A DNA stretch of 64,000 nucleotides from an uncultured Alphaproteobacteria bacterium. GTDB taxonomy: Bacteria > Pseudomonadota > Alphaproteobacteria > HIMB59 > GCA-002718135. Positions 17,831 to 27,665 of this stretch are shown piece by piece. The position numbers were made by a program, and so were the translations under genes. The notes beneath the pieces are model-generated. The model saw only the letters and a list, made by a program, of their open reading frames with translations. It had not been told where the DNA came from and did not search any database. Position 1 is the stretch's first letter. Every line of letters begins with the position of its first letter. Location of the stretch: the NCBI GenBank assembly GCA_902615625.1, contig CACMPM010000005.1, positions 32,620 to 96,619 on the forward strand. The letters run 5' to 3'.

Positions 17831-18781
17831 ATGGCGGTCTTTACTAAATTACTTAAGGAAGATATCAATAACTTTATCTCTGATTACGCAATTGGAAATC
17901 TAGAAAGATTTGAAGAAATTGTAGATGGTATAGAGAACTCAAATTTTAAAATTTTTTGTAACAATAAACCATATATTTTAACAATTTTTGAAAAAAGAGT
18001 GACTGAAGAAGAATTACCATTTTTCATAAATTTAAAAAACTTTTTAAATAAAAATAATTTTAAATGCCCTAAAGCGATCCCAGATAAAAATGGAAAAACA
18101 TTAAAAAAAATAAAAAATAAAACTGCTGTTATTATTTCTTTTCTAGAAGGTAAAAGTATTGAAAAAGCTAACTCTGAAATGTGTGGAGAAGTTGGGAAGA
18201 TGGTTGCTAATTTACACAATCTTACTGTAAATTTTGATGAAAAAAGACCTAACAGTTTAGACTTAAAGGACTGGAAAAATATTTACAAAAAGTGTCTTAA
18301 TAAGAAATCTGAAGAATATAATGAAATAATGTATTTGTTAAAAAACGAAATAGATTATTTAGAAAATCATTGGCCAAGCAATATTCCCTGTGGTGTTATT
18401 CACGCTGATTTGTTTAGAGATAATATTTTTTTTAAAAATGAAAAAATTTCAGGAGTAATAGATTTCTATTTTTCTTGTTATTATTTTTATGTGTACGATA
18501 TAGCGATTGTAATTAATGATTGGTGCTTTAGTGAAAATGGAAAAAATTTTCACAAACAAAACTGCCTTACAATTCTTGAGGAATATCAAAAATTGAGAAA
18601 ATTGAGTGACCTTGAAAAGGAATCATTAAATATTTTATTAAGAGCTGCAGCTGTTAGAATATTATCTACAAGAGTACATGACTATATTTTTCATCCACCT
18701 AATGCAATCGTTGTTAAAAAAGATCCATTTGAATATTTTAATATTTTAAAATGGCATCAACAAAATGGTATTTTTCAATAA
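17831..18781 (+). CDS. thrB: Homoserine kinase, choline/aminoglycoside-kinase-like type
   Basis: Phosphorylates homoserine in threonine synthesis. This is the ThrB family found in proteobacteria, related to aminoglycoside phosphotransferases, not the GHMP-kinase ThrB. The N-terminus MAVFTKLLKEDINNFI is diagnostic; the catalytic loop GVIHADLFRDNIFF and metal-binding VIDFYFS (DFG-like) lie near residues 190-215. 316 residues. The ispH-thrB-rnhA order recurs in alphaproteobacteria. Its stop overlaps the rnhA ATG by one base. Confidence 0.93.
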   Translation: MAVFTKLLKEDINNFISDYAIGNLERFEEIVDGIENSNFKIFCNNKPYILTIFEKRVTEEELPFFINLKNFLNKNNFKCPKAIPDKNGKTLKKIKNKTAVIISFLEGKSIEKANSEMCGEVGKMVANLHNLTVNFDEKRPNSLDLKDWKNIYKKCLNKKSEEYNEIMYLLKNEIDYLENHWPSNIPCGVIHADLFRDNIFFKNEKISGVIDFYFSCYYFYVYDIAIVINDWCFSENGKNFHKQNCLTILEEYQKLRKLSDLEKESLNILLRAAAVRILSTRVHDYIFHPPNAIVVKKDPFEYFNILKWHQQNGIFQ

Positions 18782-19209
18782 TGATTAATATTTACACTGA
18801 TGGTGCATGTTCTGGTAATCCTGGTAAAGGTGGATGGGGAGTTGTAATTTTAGATAATAACAATGAGATATTATTAAATGGTGGAGATCAACTTACAACG
18901 AATAATAAAATGGAACTTACAGCAGCAATAAAAGCACTAGAATATTTTAAGATAAAAAAAGATTTAATCATTTATACAGACAGCAAATATGTAAAGGATG
19001 GAATTGAATCCTGGATTACAAATTGGAAAAAGAATGGATGGAAGACATCAACCAAAAAAATAGTGAAAAATAAAGAATTATGGATGCAATTAGATAATCT
19101 AATAAATAAACATAATGTAACGTGGAAGTGGGTTAAGGGTCACGCAGGTTTCGAGTTTAATGAGAAAGCTGATGAACTAGCAAGGAAATATATTGAAAAT
19201 AATATTTAG
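18781..19209 (+). CDS. rnhA: Ribonuclease HI
   Basis: Degrades RNA in RNA-DNA hybrids. Catalytic residues line up: Asp7 (YTDGACSGNPG), Glu45 (KMELTAA), Asp67 (YTDSKYV), His121 (KGHAGFEFNEKAD) and Asp131. The frame opens 10 codons earlier inside thrB, but the ATG at 18781 places the first Asp at residue 7, as in E. coli, and overlaps the thrB stop (TAATG). 142 residues, the normal single-domain length. Confidence 0.97.
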   Translation: MINIYTDGACSGNPGKGGWGVVILDNNNEILLNGGDQLTTNNKMELTAAIKALEYFKIKKDLIIYTDSKYVKDGIESWITNWKKNGWKTSTKKIVKNKELWMQLDNLINKHNVTWKWVKGHAGFEFNEKADELARKYIENNI

Positions 19210-19756
19210 TTTATTTTTTATTTTTCTATATTGTAAACAGAGTGTTGCAAATGATTTATGGACTATAGATAAGAATATTTCTAGTATAGAATTTGAAGTT
19301 CCAGTTTTGTTTGCAAAAAATGTTGCTGGTAAATTTAATACATTTGATGGTTTCGTTTCCTTAGATTTATCTAATCAAAGTAATAATAAAGCACTTATAA
19401 ATGTTGGTATTGATAGTTTAGAGTTAAATTATAAACGATATAAGGATTTAGTACTCAGTGAGGTTTTCTTTGATGCTAAAAAATTTCCCTTAGGCCTTAT
19501 TGACACAAATAATTTTAAATTTAATTACGAAGATAACAAAGTTAATTTAATAGGTGAATTAACGATAAAAGGTAAAAGTCAAAATATCCCTATTGATATT
19601 GAAATTATCAAATTGGCTAATGATTTGGTTCAGGTAAAAAGTGAAATTTTATTTTCTAGGAATGAGTTTAATATTGGTACAGGTAATTGGAAAAATACAT
19701 CAATTCTTAAAGATGAAATAAAAATAAAAGCAAATATTTTTCTCTTCAAAGAATAG
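19193..19756 (+). CDS. YceI-family periplasmic lipid-binding protein
   Basis: A signal peptide (about 1-19, ending QSVAN) precedes a YceI-like lipocalin barrel: LWTIDKNISSIEFEVPVLF, then DSLELNYKRYKDLVLSEVFFDAKKFP and GELTIKGKSQ. The family binds isoprenoid or other amphiphilic molecules. The start is TTG at 19193; AAGGA at 19182-19186 gives it a ribosome site. It overlaps rnhA by 17 nt. 187 residues; no ATG start fits the signal peptide. Confidence 0.83.
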   Translation: MKIIFSLFFIFLYCKQSVANDLWTIDKNISSIEFEVPVLFAKNVAGKFNTFDGFVSLDLSNQSNNKALINVGIDSLELNYKRYKDLVLSEVFFDAKKFPLGLIDTNNFKFNYEDNKVNLIGELTIKGKSQNIPIDIEIIKLANDLVQVKSEILFSRNEFNIGTGNWKNTSILKDEIKIKANIFLFKE

Positions 19757-19761
19757 TTAGT

Positions 19762-20526
19762 TTATCTAAGTGTATATCCGCCGTCTATAACTAATACTTC
19801 ACCTGTAATATAACTTGAGGCAGGGCTACATAAAAAAAGTGCTGCAGATGCAATTTCACTTGGTTTGCCCATTCTTTTAAGAGGTGTCATACTATTCCAC
19901 GTTTCATACCAATGTTCGTTTTCTTTAGTTAACTTAGTCATTTCTGTATCAATATAACCAGGTGCAATAGCGTTCACACGGATATTATTTTCAGCAAAAT
20001 CACTTGCTAAACTTTTTGTTAACATATGTACTGCAGCTTTTGATGCGTTATAAGCTACTTGAGGTTGAGGAATATTTGATACTAACCCAGATATTGAACC
20101 TATATTTAAAATCACTCCTTCACCTTGTTTTTTCATTTGTGGTAATACAGAACGACACATTCTAAAAACAGAATCAACATTTGTATTCATAATTTTATCT
20201 AATAATTTATCATCAAACTCTTCCATAGTACCATGTTGAGCAACACCAGCATTATTGACTAAGATATCAATTGAATTATATTTTTCTAAAACAAAATTTA
20301 TTATTTTTTGAGGTTCATTAGAATTAGTAATATCACCTTGAACAAAAGAAACATCATGATTTGCATCTTTAAGACTTTTTAGACCAGAATATTTATCTGT
20401 TCTACTTGTGACAATTATCTTTGCACCAGCCTCTCCAAGAGCATGTGCAATAGATAGGCCAATTCCTCTTGTTCCACCTGTTACAATAGCAACTTTATTA
20501 GTTAATTTAAAATTATCAAAAATCAT
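19762..20526 (-). CDS. SDR-family NAD(P)-dependent oxidoreductase
   Basis: Classical short-chain dehydrogenase: TGGTRGIG cofactor motif (about 15-22), NNAG, catalytic Ser in GSISG and Tyr-X3-Lys in YNASK. 254 residues from the ATG at 20526 (the frame extends four codons to a TTG). Similar proteins act on polyols and sugar acids (gluconate 5-dehydrogenase type). It is divergent from the sorbitol/xylitol-type dehydrogenase, so polyol or sugar oxidation is plausible, but the substrate is not identifiable. Confidence 0.85.
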   Translation of the reverse strand: MIFDNFKLTNKVAIVTGGTRGIGLSIAHALGEAGAKIIVTSRTDKYSGLKSLKDANHDVSFVQGDITNSNEPQKIINFVLEKYNSIDILVNNAGVAQHGTMEEFDDKLLDKIMNTNVDSVFRMCRSVLPQMKKQGEGVILNIGSISGLVSNIPQPQVAYNASKAAVHMLTKSLASDFAENNIRVNAIAPGYIDTEMTKLTKENEHWYETWNSMTPLKRMGKPSEIASAALFLCSPASSYITGEVLVIDGGYTLR

Positions 20527-20612
20527 CAATATATACAATATGTTAACAAAGTAGAAATTTCATTAAAAATTATAATAATTTATATTTAAAAATATGCTAT
20601 TTATTAACAAAC

Positions 20613-21650
20613 ATGAAAGCATTAGTTTTAGAAAAAAAACTTGAATTGAATTTAAGAGATATAGATTTACCAAACAAGGTTGATTCAAATGATGTAAAAA
20701 TCAAAATGCATACTGTTGGAATATGTGGTTCAGATATTCACTATTATGAACATGGTAAAATTGGGCAATGGCATATTAATGCACCGATGGTTTTGGGACA
20801 CGAAGGCTCAGGAACAATCATCGACGTAGGTATAAATGTAAAAAATTTAAAAGTGGGTGACAGAGTTTGTGTTGAACCTCAGATTGTTAGTAAAAGTACA
20901 AAAGAATATAGACTTGGTATTTACAATTATGATCAAAAAGTAAAATTTTGGGCTACACCACCTATTCATGGTTGTTTAACACCTGAGGTTGTGTTTCCAA
21001 GTGATATGGTTTTTAAAATACCAGACAATCTCTCTTATGCTGAAGGAGCAATGGTTGAGCCTTTAGCAGTAGGTATGCAAGGAGTAACTAAAGCAAAAAT
21101 AAAACCTGGTCAAATTGGATTAGTAATGGGATCTGGGCCAATTGGATTGGTTACAGCCCTTGCTGCTTTAGCTGGAGGATGTGCAAAAGTTTATATTGCT
21201 GACATTTTAAGTGAAAAATTAAAAATGTGTGATTATTATCCTGATCTTATTCCCATAGATATATCTAAAGAAAATTTAGAAACAAAAATTATGGATGAAA
21301 CCAATGGATGGGGAGTTGATAGGTTTTTTGAATGTAGCGGATCAGTAAAAGCGTATGAAGCTATTTTTACTTGCTGTTCACCTGGCGCACATGTTGTCTT
21401 AATTGGAAATAATGCTGAACCAGTACCAATGAATTGGGCTATACTATTTTCTAAAGGTCTTGAGTTTCAAACTGTGCATAGGTATTCACATCAATATGAA
21501 CCATCAATAAGACTACTTGAACGAGGAAAAATTGATGTTAAGCCAATGATTACACATACCTTTAAATTCGAAGAAAGTGTTGAAGCATTTTTAAGAGCAG
21601 CAGAACATAGGTCCACCGATGTAAAGCTTCAAATAAAAATTGATGAATAG
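20613..21650 (+). CDS. Zinc-dependent polyol dehydrogenase (sorbitol/xylitol dehydrogenase type)
   Basis: Medium-chain dehydrogenase that likely oxidises a polyol to a ketose with NAD. Catalytic zinc ligands Cys38 (GICGSD), His63-Glu64 (GHEGSG) and the coenzyme motif GSGPIG (about 173-178) are present. The usual four-cysteine structural-zinc loop is replaced by EPQIVSKSTKEYRLGIYNYD, a variant also seen in rhizobial xylitol/sorbitol dehydrogenases. 345 residues. It overlaps the next gene by 8 nt, and with the polyol dehydrogenase and xylulokinase beside it, xylitol or arabitol use is suggested. Confidence 0.85.
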   Translation: MKALVLEKKLELNLRDIDLPNKVDSNDVKIKMHTVGICGSDIHYYEHGKIGQWHINAPMVLGHEGSGTIIDVGINVKNLKVGDRVCVEPQIVSKSTKEYRLGIYNYDQKVKFWATPPIHGCLTPEVVFPSDMVFKIPDNLSYAEGAMVEPLAVGMQGVTKAKIKPGQIGLVMGSGPIGLVTALAALAGGCAKVYIADILSEKLKMCDYYPDLIPIDISKENLETKIMDETNGWGVDRFFECSGSVKAYEAIFTCCSPGAHVVLIGNNAEPVPMNWAILFSKGLEFQTVHRYSHQYEPSIRLLERGKIDVKPMITHTFKFEESVEAFLRAAEHRSTDVKLQIKIDE

Positions 21651-23046
21651 AGGTGAACTAGCTATTTCATCTTTTAATAGAGAAAATTGTAAAACAGGTG
21701 TTGTTCATCTTGGTGTAGGAAATTTTCATAGAGCTCATCAAGCAAACTATATAGATGAATATCTTAATACAACTAATAATTTGAATTGGGGAATATGTGG
21801 AATTAATTTAAGAAAAGAAGATAGCAAAAATTTTGAAAATCTAAAATTAAGAAAAGGGAAATATATTCTGAAAACAATTTCTACATCTGGAGATGAAAAA
21901 TATAAAGATATCAATTCAATTATAAAATTAATAGACTGGAGTAAGGAAAAAGATGAAGCTGAGGCTATTCTTTCAAATCCAGATATAAAATTAGTTACAA
22001 TGACAATTACCGAAAGCGGTTACTATATAAATGAAAAAAATAAACTAAATCTAAATTTAGAACTTATTAAGAATAATATTCAAGGAAAAGAAAACAATAT
22101 AATTTACTCTTTTCTTATGGCAGCTTTAAAAAAAAGAATGCTATCTATAAATGAAAAAATCACATTGCTATGCTGTGATAATATAAGAGAAAATGGAAAA
22201 ATGTTACAAGACTGTTTAAAAGAATATTTATCAGCATCTAAAGAATATGAACTTTTAGAATGGATAGAAGAAAATGTTAGTTTTCCCTCTTGTGTTGTTG
22301 ATCGAATTACTCCTAGAACACCAGAATTTTTAAAGTCTGATATAATGGAAAAATTTAATTTAAAGGAAAATTGCGGCGTGATGGCTGAACCCTTTATTCA
22401 ATGGATAGTAGAGGATAACTTCATAAATGAAAGACCAAAGCTTGAAGATGTTGGTGTGAAGTTTGTGAAGGATGTTTTTCCCTACGAAGAAGCTAAAATT
22501 AGAATTCTAAATGGAGCTCACTTAGCATTAAGTTATTTTGGAGCACTTAAAGGTTATACAACTTATGATGAGGCAATATCAGATAAAAATTTAGAACAAT
22601 TTTTCTTTGAAATTCAACAAAAGGAAATATTACCAGCGCTTGTTCACGAACCCTTTGATTTAGAAGAATATATGATCACAATTTATGAAAGATTTAAAAA
22701 TAAAAATATTGCTGATAAATTAGAGAGAATTGCAATGGATGGTGTAGGTAAATTTCCTATATTTATATTACCGACTATACATAATTGCTTTGAAAAAAAT
22801 ATTATTCCTGAAAATTGTATTGATGCAATTGCGAGCTGGTATGTTTTTATGTTGAAAATCAAAGATAAAAAATTAAGTTTTGAATACTATGAACCAAGTT
22901 GGGAATGGGTCAAATATTATCTAGAAGAAGATAAAATTGTTGAATTTATAAATTGTATAGAACTATGGGGAAACACACCAAAACAATTTCCTTCATTTTC
23001 TAAAATTTTGAAAAAAAAAATAAATTTCTTAAAGGATATTTATTAA
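21643..23046 (+). CDS. Mannitol-dehydrogenase-family polyol/uronate dehydrogenase
   Basis: Long-chain dehydrogenase family including mannitol 2-dehydrogenase, fructuronate reductase and arabinitol 4-dehydrogenase. Seen: the N-terminal VVHLGVGNFHRAHQA motif, VDRITPRTP, MAEPFIQWIVED, and the catalytic KIRILNGAHLALSYFG. I use the ATG at 21643; a TTG lies one codon upstream. It converges with xylB (4-nt overlap of 3' ends). The polyol is not identifiable; xylulokinase next door favours a pentitol such as arabitol. 467 residues. Confidence 0.85.
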   Translation: MNRGELAISSFNRENCKTGVVHLGVGNFHRAHQANYIDEYLNTTNNLNWGICGINLRKEDSKNFENLKLRKGKYILKTISTSGDEKYKDINSIIKLIDWSKEKDEAEAILSNPDIKLVTMTITESGYYINEKNKLNLNLELIKNNIQGKENNIIYSFLMAALKKRMLSINEKITLLCCDNIRENGKMLQDCLKEYLSASKEYELLEWIEENVSFPSCVVDRITPRTPEFLKSDIMEKFNLKENCGVMAEPFIQWIVEDNFINERPKLEDVGVKFVKDVFPYEEAKIRILNGAHLALSYFGALKGYTTYDEAISDKNLEQFFFEIQQKEILPALVHEPFDLEEYMITIYERFKNKNIADKLERIAMDGVGKFPIFILPTIHNCFEKNIIPENCIDAIASWYVFMLKIKDKKLSFEYYEPSWEWVKYYLEEDKIVEFINCIELWGNTPKQFPSFSKILKKKINFLKDIY

Positions 23047-24527
23047 AAATTTAAATTTTGAGCAATTTTGTTATTACTATTATATAAATCTTTCCAAATA
23101 GCATACCTTCGTAACAAGATATCTATATTATTTTTCTTTGGTTCATAAATTTTACTTATTTTTATTTCACTAACAATTTTTTCTTTTTTATTTATTGTAT
23201 CATCCTGAAACATTGCTAATCTTGCAACACCAAGTGCCGCACCAAATTCACTTTGATCACAAACACTTAATTTTCTATTTAATAGCGATGCAAGCAATTC
23301 AATCCAGAATGAACTTTTTGAACCTCCTCCAACCATGTAAATGTTATCAAAGTTATCGTTAACTTTTAAAATAGAATTTACTCCATCTAATATACCAAAA
23401 CTAACACCTTCAATTACTGCATACTGTAAATCAGTTGCATTTGTTGTTGTTTTTATAGAGTGGAATGAGCCTCTAATATGTGGATCATTATGAGGAGTCC
23501 TCTCTCCAGAAAGATAAGGCAAAAAGTAAGAAGAATTATTTATAGTATCTTCATCTGTATAAAATTTTTCTACATTATTAAATGTTTCTGCAATTGAAGT
23601 GCTTGTAACAGCACAGATCCAATCCAAACAATTACTTGTACTTAACATAACTGACATCAAGTGCCATTTATTTGGTAAACAATGACAAAATGAATGTACT
23701 GCATCTCCAGTATTACTTAAAAAACTTTCAGTAGGAGTGAAAAAAACCCCTGAAGTACCAAGAGATATAAATGATTGATTTTTATTTGTTATACCCATAC
23801 CAGTTGCTGCAGCCGCATTATCACCTGCTCCACCAACAACTTTCACATTATTATTAAAATTAAATTTATCTTTTAACTCTTTTTTTAAATAACCTGTCAG
23901 CTCATTGCCTTCCACAAGATTTGGCATATGTTTTTCTTCTAAAAACGAGCATGATAAAAGTTTATTAGACCATTTTCTATGTTTTATGTCTAACCACAAT
24001 GTGCCAGATGCATCTGACATTTCAGAAAAAAATTCACCGGTAAGAATAAATCTTAAATAATCTTTTGGTAATAAAACTTTAAAAATTTTTCGAAAATTAT
24101 CTATTTCATTATTTTTAATCCAATTTATTTTTGGAGCAGTGAAGCCGGGCATAGTGATATTTCCTGAGATTGATCGTACATCAAAATTTTGTTTTTCAAA
24201 TTCTTCACACTCTTGATGTGATCTAGTATCATTCCAAAGAATACATGGTCTAATAACATTTCCATCCTTATCTATTAAAGTAGCTCCATGCATATGTCCT
24301 GATATGCCTAGAGAGACGGTTTGCGAAAACTCATTTGGTTTTTTTAGCTTCAAAGCTTCAAAACAATTCATTGTTGAGTCAATCCATTCTTGTGGATTTT
24401 GCTCACTAAAACCATTTTTTGGAGATTGTACTGTGAGACTTGAAGTAGCTGTAGCAAGAATTTTTTGGTTTTGATCAATTAAAATCATTTTAATTGAAGA
24501 AGTACCAAGATCTATTCCAATAAACAT
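23043..24527 (-). CDS. xylB: Xylulokinase
   Basis: FGGY-family kinase phosphorylating D-xylulose into the pentose phosphate pathway. IGIDLGTSSIK (3-13), SGHMHGATLID, ILWNDTRSHQEC and the C-terminal ATP-site GGGSKSSFWIELLASLLN are visible. MHG in the substrate loop is typical of xylulokinase rather than glycerol or ribulose kinases. 494 residues. No xylose isomerase lies nearby, so its xylulose probably comes from the polyol dehydrogenases. Confidence 0.92.
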   Translation of the reverse strand: MFIGIDLGTSSIKMILIDQNQKILATATSSLTVQSPKNGFSEQNPQEWIDSTMNCFEALKLKKPNEFSQTVSLGISGHMHGATLIDKDGNVIRPCILWNDTRSHQECEEFEKQNFDVRSISGNITMPGFTAPKINWIKNNEIDNFRKIFKVLLPKDYLRFILTGEFFSEMSDASGTLWLDIKHRKWSNKLLSCSFLEEKHMPNLVEGNELTGYLKKELKDKFNFNNNVKVVGGAGDNAAAATGMGITNKNQSFISLGTSGVFFTPTESFLSNTGDAVHSFCHCLPNKWHLMSVMLSTSNCLDWICAVTSTSIAETFNNVEKFYTDEDTINNSSYFLPYLSGERTPHNDPHIRGSFHSIKTTTNATDLQYAVIEGVSFGILDGVNSILKVNDNFDNIYMVGGGSKSSFWIELLASLLNRKLSVCDQSEFGAALGVARLAMFQDDTINKKEKIVSEIKISKIYEPKKNNIDILLRRYAIWKDLYNSNNKIAQNLNF

Positions 24528-24575
24528 TTTAAAATTATAACATTAATATTTTAAATCATACAAAAAAAATTAGGG

Positions 24576-25436
24576 TTACTTGTAAGAATACCTAAATATA
24601 AATACACCAGATGCGACAATAATAATTGCTCCAATAATTGTAAATATATCTGGTATTTCTTTATATACAATTAGACCAAATAATATTGCCCAAACTATTA
24701 TTGTATAATTATAGGGTGCTAATACACTTGCGGGAGTAATACTTAATGCCTTAATTTGTAAAAATAAACCCATACAAAAAAAGAAGCCTAAAAATATAAA
24801 AAATATAAAAGAAAATGAATGAAGAGGTTGCCAAAAAAATATTGATAATATTGAAGTAATTATGACACCTACAAGACCATTGTAGAATAACATAGTTTCA
24901 TTATCATCGTACTGAGCGTTTAATCTTGTTGCTATTTGAAAAAGTGAATAAAAAAAAGCAGCGAGTAAAGGAATGACAAGGTAGGGATTAAATATTGTTA
25001 AGCCAGGGCGCATAATAAGAATAACACCAAAAAAACTAAAACCAATTGCTACCCAAGTAGCTAAGTTTATTTTTTCCTTTAGAATTAAATAAGAAAAAAA
25101 AACAACTAAAACTGGTGATAAAGATCCAATTGTGTGTGCATCTGCAAGAGCTAAATACCTAAATGATAATACAAAAAAACAAGCCTCACAAACAGATAGG
25201 ATACATCTAGTAATTTGTATTTTATAATTATTTGATAGATAATAATTTTTTACATTATTTTTTTTTGCAATAAAAAAAGAAAATATAAGACAAAAAGTAT
25301 ATTTAACAAATAATAGCACAAAAACTGAATGATACTGCACAGCTGTTTTTTGAATTGTGTCTAAGATACCAAAAGATAAATAAGTTAAAAGTATTAAAAT
25401 AATTCCATAGTTATATGGGTTTGATTTATTTTTCAT
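24576..25436 (-). CDS. EamA/DMT-family membrane transporter
   Basis: About ten hydrophobic helices in two EamA repeats (residues ~10-140 and ~148-282), 286 residues. Conserved-type phrases are ADAHTIGSLSPVLVVFFSYLILKE and the repeat-2 equivalent ASVLAPYNYTIIVWAILFGLIVYKE. The family moves amino acids, nucleosides or other metabolites, often outward; substrate unknown. Its start overlaps the stop of the serine hydrolase by one base, so the two are co-translated. Confidence 0.85.
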   Translation of the reverse strand: MKNKSNPYNYGIILILLTYLSFGILDTIQKTAVQYHSVFVLLFVKYTFCLIFSFFIAKKNNVKNYYLSNNYKIQITRCILSVCEACFFVLSFRYLALADAHTIGSLSPVLVVFFSYLILKEKINLATWVAIGFSFFGVILIMRPGLTIFNPYLVIPLLAAFFYSLFQIATRLNAQYDDNETMLFYNGLVGVIITSILSIFFWQPLHSFSFIFFIFLGFFFCMGLFLQIKALSITPASVLAPYNYTIIVWAILFGLIVYKEIPDIFTIIGAIIIVASGVFIFRYSYK

Positions 25437-26626
25437 TAAAGATTTTTGAAAATATTATTATAGAAGTCTTTTTTAATATTTTTTTCAGCATCTAAAATTT
25501 GCATCATTACAACTGCTGATAAATCATTAATTGGATCAACCAAGAAATACGTAGCAGCATAACCTGACCAGCCAAATTCACCAATAACACCAAATTTGTT
25601 TTGAGATGTATTATTCATCAAAACTCTAAATCCAAGACCCCATCCATAACCATCTAAATCATTTTCATAATTTTCATCTTTAATTGTATTCGTTGATGTT
25701 ATTTCGATGGGCAATAAGTTTAAATCTAATGAATTACAACGCATAGATTGAAGAGTTTCCTTATTTACCAGTGGCTTAGCATTTTTACCTTTACCATTAA
25801 TTAGCATAGTGGCAAATTTAATGTAGTCTGCAGCTGTTGAAAATAAACCATGTCCACCTCTAGAGTAATTTACATTGTTTGCAGGGTATCCATATAAAAT
25901 TAATTTTCTTGTAGCCAAAGTTAAGTTAGTTAACTTTGATTTGACACTATTATATTCAAAAGTTTCAACTAAATTTTGGTTTTTATCTTCACTAATAAAA
26001 AAATTTGTTTCATTCATTTCTAATGGATTAAATATATTTTCATTTAAAATATTTATTAACTTATCTTTTGTTACAATTTCTAGAATTCTTGCTAAAATAT
26101 CTATAGAGATTGAATAATGCCATTCTGATCCTGGCTCATAGAGTAATGGTAAACTGGAGATACTTTCAATTTCCTCTTCTAAGCTTCTAGTAGATGAATG
26201 AAACAACTTCTTTTCTTCATAACCTTCAGCTAAAAAATTGTTACTACTATTGTAAGTAAAGCCAGCTGTATGTTGCAAAAGTTGTCTAACTGTGGGAATG
26301 TTATCTACTTTAATAGTATCGTCTAATTTACTTGTTAACGATTTAAGTTTTTTTAGATTTTTGAAATTTGGTAAATATTTTTCTATAGTATCATCAAGAG
26401 ATAAAAAATTTTTTTCTATTAGTTGCATTGCCGCAAAACCAACAATTGGTTTAGTCATAGACCAGATTCTGTAATATGAATTTTTATTAAGTTTATTATT
26501 TTTAACTAGATCATTATATCCAATTACCTCATGATAAGTATTATTTTTGTAATTTATTATCCATTCAGCACCATTACATCTTCCAGCATCAATATGTTTT
26601 TGAAAATCTAATCTAATGTTATCCAT
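25436..26626 (-). CDS. Beta-lactamase-fold serine hydrolase (class C / esterase-like)
   Basis: Penicillin-binding-protein-like fold with nucleophile motif Ser56-Met-Thr-Lys59 (IWSMTKP), a Tyr motif in WHYSISID (YxN-like with Ser) and a late glycine-rich EFGWSGYAATYF segment in place of KTG. No signal peptide is evident, which argues for a cytoplasmic esterase or lactonase rather than antibiotic resistance. 396 residues. It sits 7 nt after the Ldh-type gene and overlaps the EamA gene. Confidence 0.85.
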   Translation of the reverse strand: MDNIRLDFQKHIDAGRCNGAEWIINYKNNTYHEVIGYNDLVKNNKLNKNSYYRIWSMTKPIVGFAAMQLIEKNFLSLDDTIEKYLPNFKNLKKLKSLTSKLDDTIKVDNIPTVRQLLQHTAGFTYNSSNNFLAEGYEEKKLFHSSTRSLEEEIESISSLPLLYEPGSEWHYSISIDILARILEIVTKDKLINILNENIFNPLEMNETNFFISEDKNQNLVETFEYNSVKSKLTNLTLATRKLILYGYPANNVNYSRGGHGLFSTAADYIKFATMLINGKGKNAKPLVNKETLQSMRCNSLDLNLLPIEITSTNTIKDENYENDLDGYGWGLGFRVLMNNTSQNKFGVIGEFGWSGYAATYFLVDPINDLSAVVMMQILDAEKNIKKDFYNNIFKNL

Positions 26627-26633
26627 AAATGGA

Positions 26634-27632
26634 TTAGATTAGACTCTTTATTTTTTCTATGAGCTCGGTATTGATATGTCTTGTACCTTTATCTTCTCTA
26701 TTAGTATGTCTTCTTTGACCAGGTAACCGGACGCCGTCTAAGGATGTCATTTGTTCAAAAAATTTTTCAGCATGTTCATTCCAATTTTTTCCTGCAATAA
26801 GCTCAGGAGATAAAGCCATAATAAACTCACCTCCTCGTGCTGGACCTCCATCGTTATTGTCCTCTTGTTTTGCCTCAAAACTAAACAAATCTCCAACTAG
26901 ACCGGCAGCCAGTAATTCAATCATCATAGCTATAGCAGAACCCTTATAATCACCAAAAGTCAAAAGCACTCCTCCATTTGCTATTTGATTTGGATCATCA
27001 GTTTTTTCACCATCTTTATTTAAGCCAGTTCCAAAGGGTACTTTATGACCATCACGCGCTGCAACTTGTACTTCGCCCATTGCCATCGTTGAAGTTGCCA
27101 TATCATAAACAACGGGGGTATTATTTTTTCTAGGCCAAGCAAATGATATTGGATTAGTTCCAAATAATGGTTTTTTTGCACCAGCTGGAGCTACACATGG
27201 TTTGTATGCTGTGCAAGCAATACCAATTAAATTATTTTCTGCTAATTCTTCTGTCTCATGCCATAACGCAGCAAAGTGATGGGTATTAGTTATTGTTAAA
27301 ACCCCTACGCCATGCTTACTTGTTGTTTTTATTAATTCTGGTAATCCAACTTTAATTGAAACTGGAGCGAAACCAAAATCACCCTCTACACGAATTGCAT
27401 TTTGGGTAAGATAGTTGTTCGATGGTCGAGAAGTTCCATTTACTTTCTTACTTTTGAGAGATGCTACATAACCAGGAATACGAAATAATCCGTGAGATAC
27501 ACTTCCATCTCTTTCAGCATGTGTGACCGTAGTAGCTACAGAATCAGAATTGTAATGGTCACATCCATGTTTTGATAAGGCTTTATAAGCTAAATTATAT
27601 ATGTTTTCTAATTCGAGGGACGTTGTATTCAT
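26634..27632 (-). CDS. Ldh-family (malate/L-sulfolactate type) NAD(P)-dependent dehydrogenase
   Basis: Belongs to the malate/L-lactate dehydrogenase 2 (YiaK/ComC/DpkA) family, unrelated to Rossmann dehydrogenases. Signs: ERDGSVSHGLFRIPGY (catalytic His), TITNTHHFAALWH, GTNPISFAWP, VYDMATSTMAMGEV and GDYKGSAIAMMIELLAAGL. 332 residues. Members reduce 2-oxo acids or imines (2,3-diketogulonate, sulfopyruvate, delta-1-piperideine-2-carboxylate). Its place beside lactate-type and sugar genes does not settle the substrate. Confidence 0.87.
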   Translation of the reverse strand: MNTTSLELENIYNLAYKALSKHGCDHYNSDSVATTVTHAERDGSVSHGLFRIPGYVASLKSKKVNGTSRPSNNYLTQNAIRVEGDFGFAPVSIKVGLPELIKTTSKHGVGVLTITNTHHFAALWHETEELAENNLIGIACTAYKPCVAPAGAKKPLFGTNPISFAWPRKNNTPVVYDMATSTMAMGEVQVAARDGHKVPFGTGLNKDGEKTDDPNQIANGGVLLTFGDYKGSAIAMMIELLAAGLVGDLFSFEAKQEDNNDGGPARGGEFIMALSPELIAGKNWNEHAEKFFEQMTSLDGVRLPGQRRHTNREDKGTRHINTELIEKIKSLI

Positions 27633-27665
27633 TTACTTTTATCAAATAATTAATATTATTGAGCA

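Noticed and set aside
25436..26626. Antibiotic-resistance beta-lactamase
   Set aside because: No signal peptide, no YxN or KTG motif in standard form, and operon partners are metabolic; a general serine hydrolase is the safer call.
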